DNA of 64,000 bases from Pyxicephalus adspersus (taxonomy: Eukaryota; Chordata; Amphibia; Anura; Pyxicephalidae), in the NCBI RefSeq assembly GCF_032062135.1, contig NC_092858.1:129315327-129379326 (forward strand). Reading direction: 5' to 3'. A program made the translations under genes and the position numbers. Positions 63,899 through 64,000 of this stretch are shown piece after piece (the first letter of the stretch is position 1; every line of letters starts with the position of its first letter). The notes beneath the pieces were generated by a model, which was not told the origin of the DNA, searched no databases, and saw nothing but the letters and a program-made list of their open reading frames with translations.

Positions 63899-64000
63899 GA
63901 TAATAAAGGCTATAGGACTAAGTGCTGCTGGGGTACAAACAACTGGGATCACCCTCAGGCTTAGAAAAAGTGATTTGTTTAAAAATGTTTTGTAAAAAGA

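Larger units (their letters stand above)
52373..64000. other. Intergenic, upstream of otc: repeats only
   Basis: Holds the MITEs at 53450, 55035, 60505, 61808, 62569 and 63397, and a possible LTR fragment at 61960. No exon of RPGR, the gene that lies head-to-head with OTC in mammals, was recognised on either strand. Remaining DNA (for example 55400-60500) is AT-rich with only chance open frames. Confidence 0.55.

Overview
The window is 64 kb of AT-rich vertebrate nuclear DNA holding one complete protein-coding gene: ornithine transcarbamylase (otc), on the minus strand, from about 51.96 kb (5' end) to about 25.42 kb (3' end). All ten coding exons were found by eye. They give a continuous 1053-nt reading frame (350 codons plus stop), every intron has GT..AG ends, and exons 3 to 10 have exactly the lengths of the human OTC exons (82, 88, 154, 123, 54, 150, 138 and 60 nt). 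The active-site motifs of the family are all present, so this looks like a working copy of the mitochondrial urea-cycle enzyme.

The organism is most likely a frog (anuran amphibian). This is inferred from a tetrapod-type split OTC gene with short introns, surrounded by DNA-transposon-derived repeats (hAT-like, Tc1/mariner-like, TTAA-flanked and foldback MITEs) of kinds I associate with frog genomes. The species cannot be named from the sequence alone.

Layout. 1-25.4 kb is gene-free DNA downstream of otc: a broken Tc1-like transposase interrupted by an LTR end at the left edge, LTR-like blocks at about 4.6-5.3 kb and 8.1-8.9 kb, a small hAT element, a fragment of an L1-type LINE, a foldback MITE at 15.0-15.4 kb, a 1-kb element with TACC..GGTA ends at 20.7-21.7 kb, and a 732-bp solo LTR with a perfect 5-bp target duplication at 22.4-23.2 kb. 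25.4-51.96 kb is otc, with MITEs, a SINE-like repeat, microsatellites and a second solo LTR (same family, also with a perfect 5-bp duplication) in its introns. 52-64 kb is upstream, with a candidate liver-type promoter site close to the start codon, a 22-bp tandem duplication, and more MITEs. I see no exon of the genes that flank OTC in mammals (RPGR, TSPAN7).

The other long open frames are chance frames or parts of repeats. I found no undescribed biological system. The most informative items are the reconstructed gene, the two dated-by-structure solo LTRs, the nested insertions, and several repeat families with clear termini.
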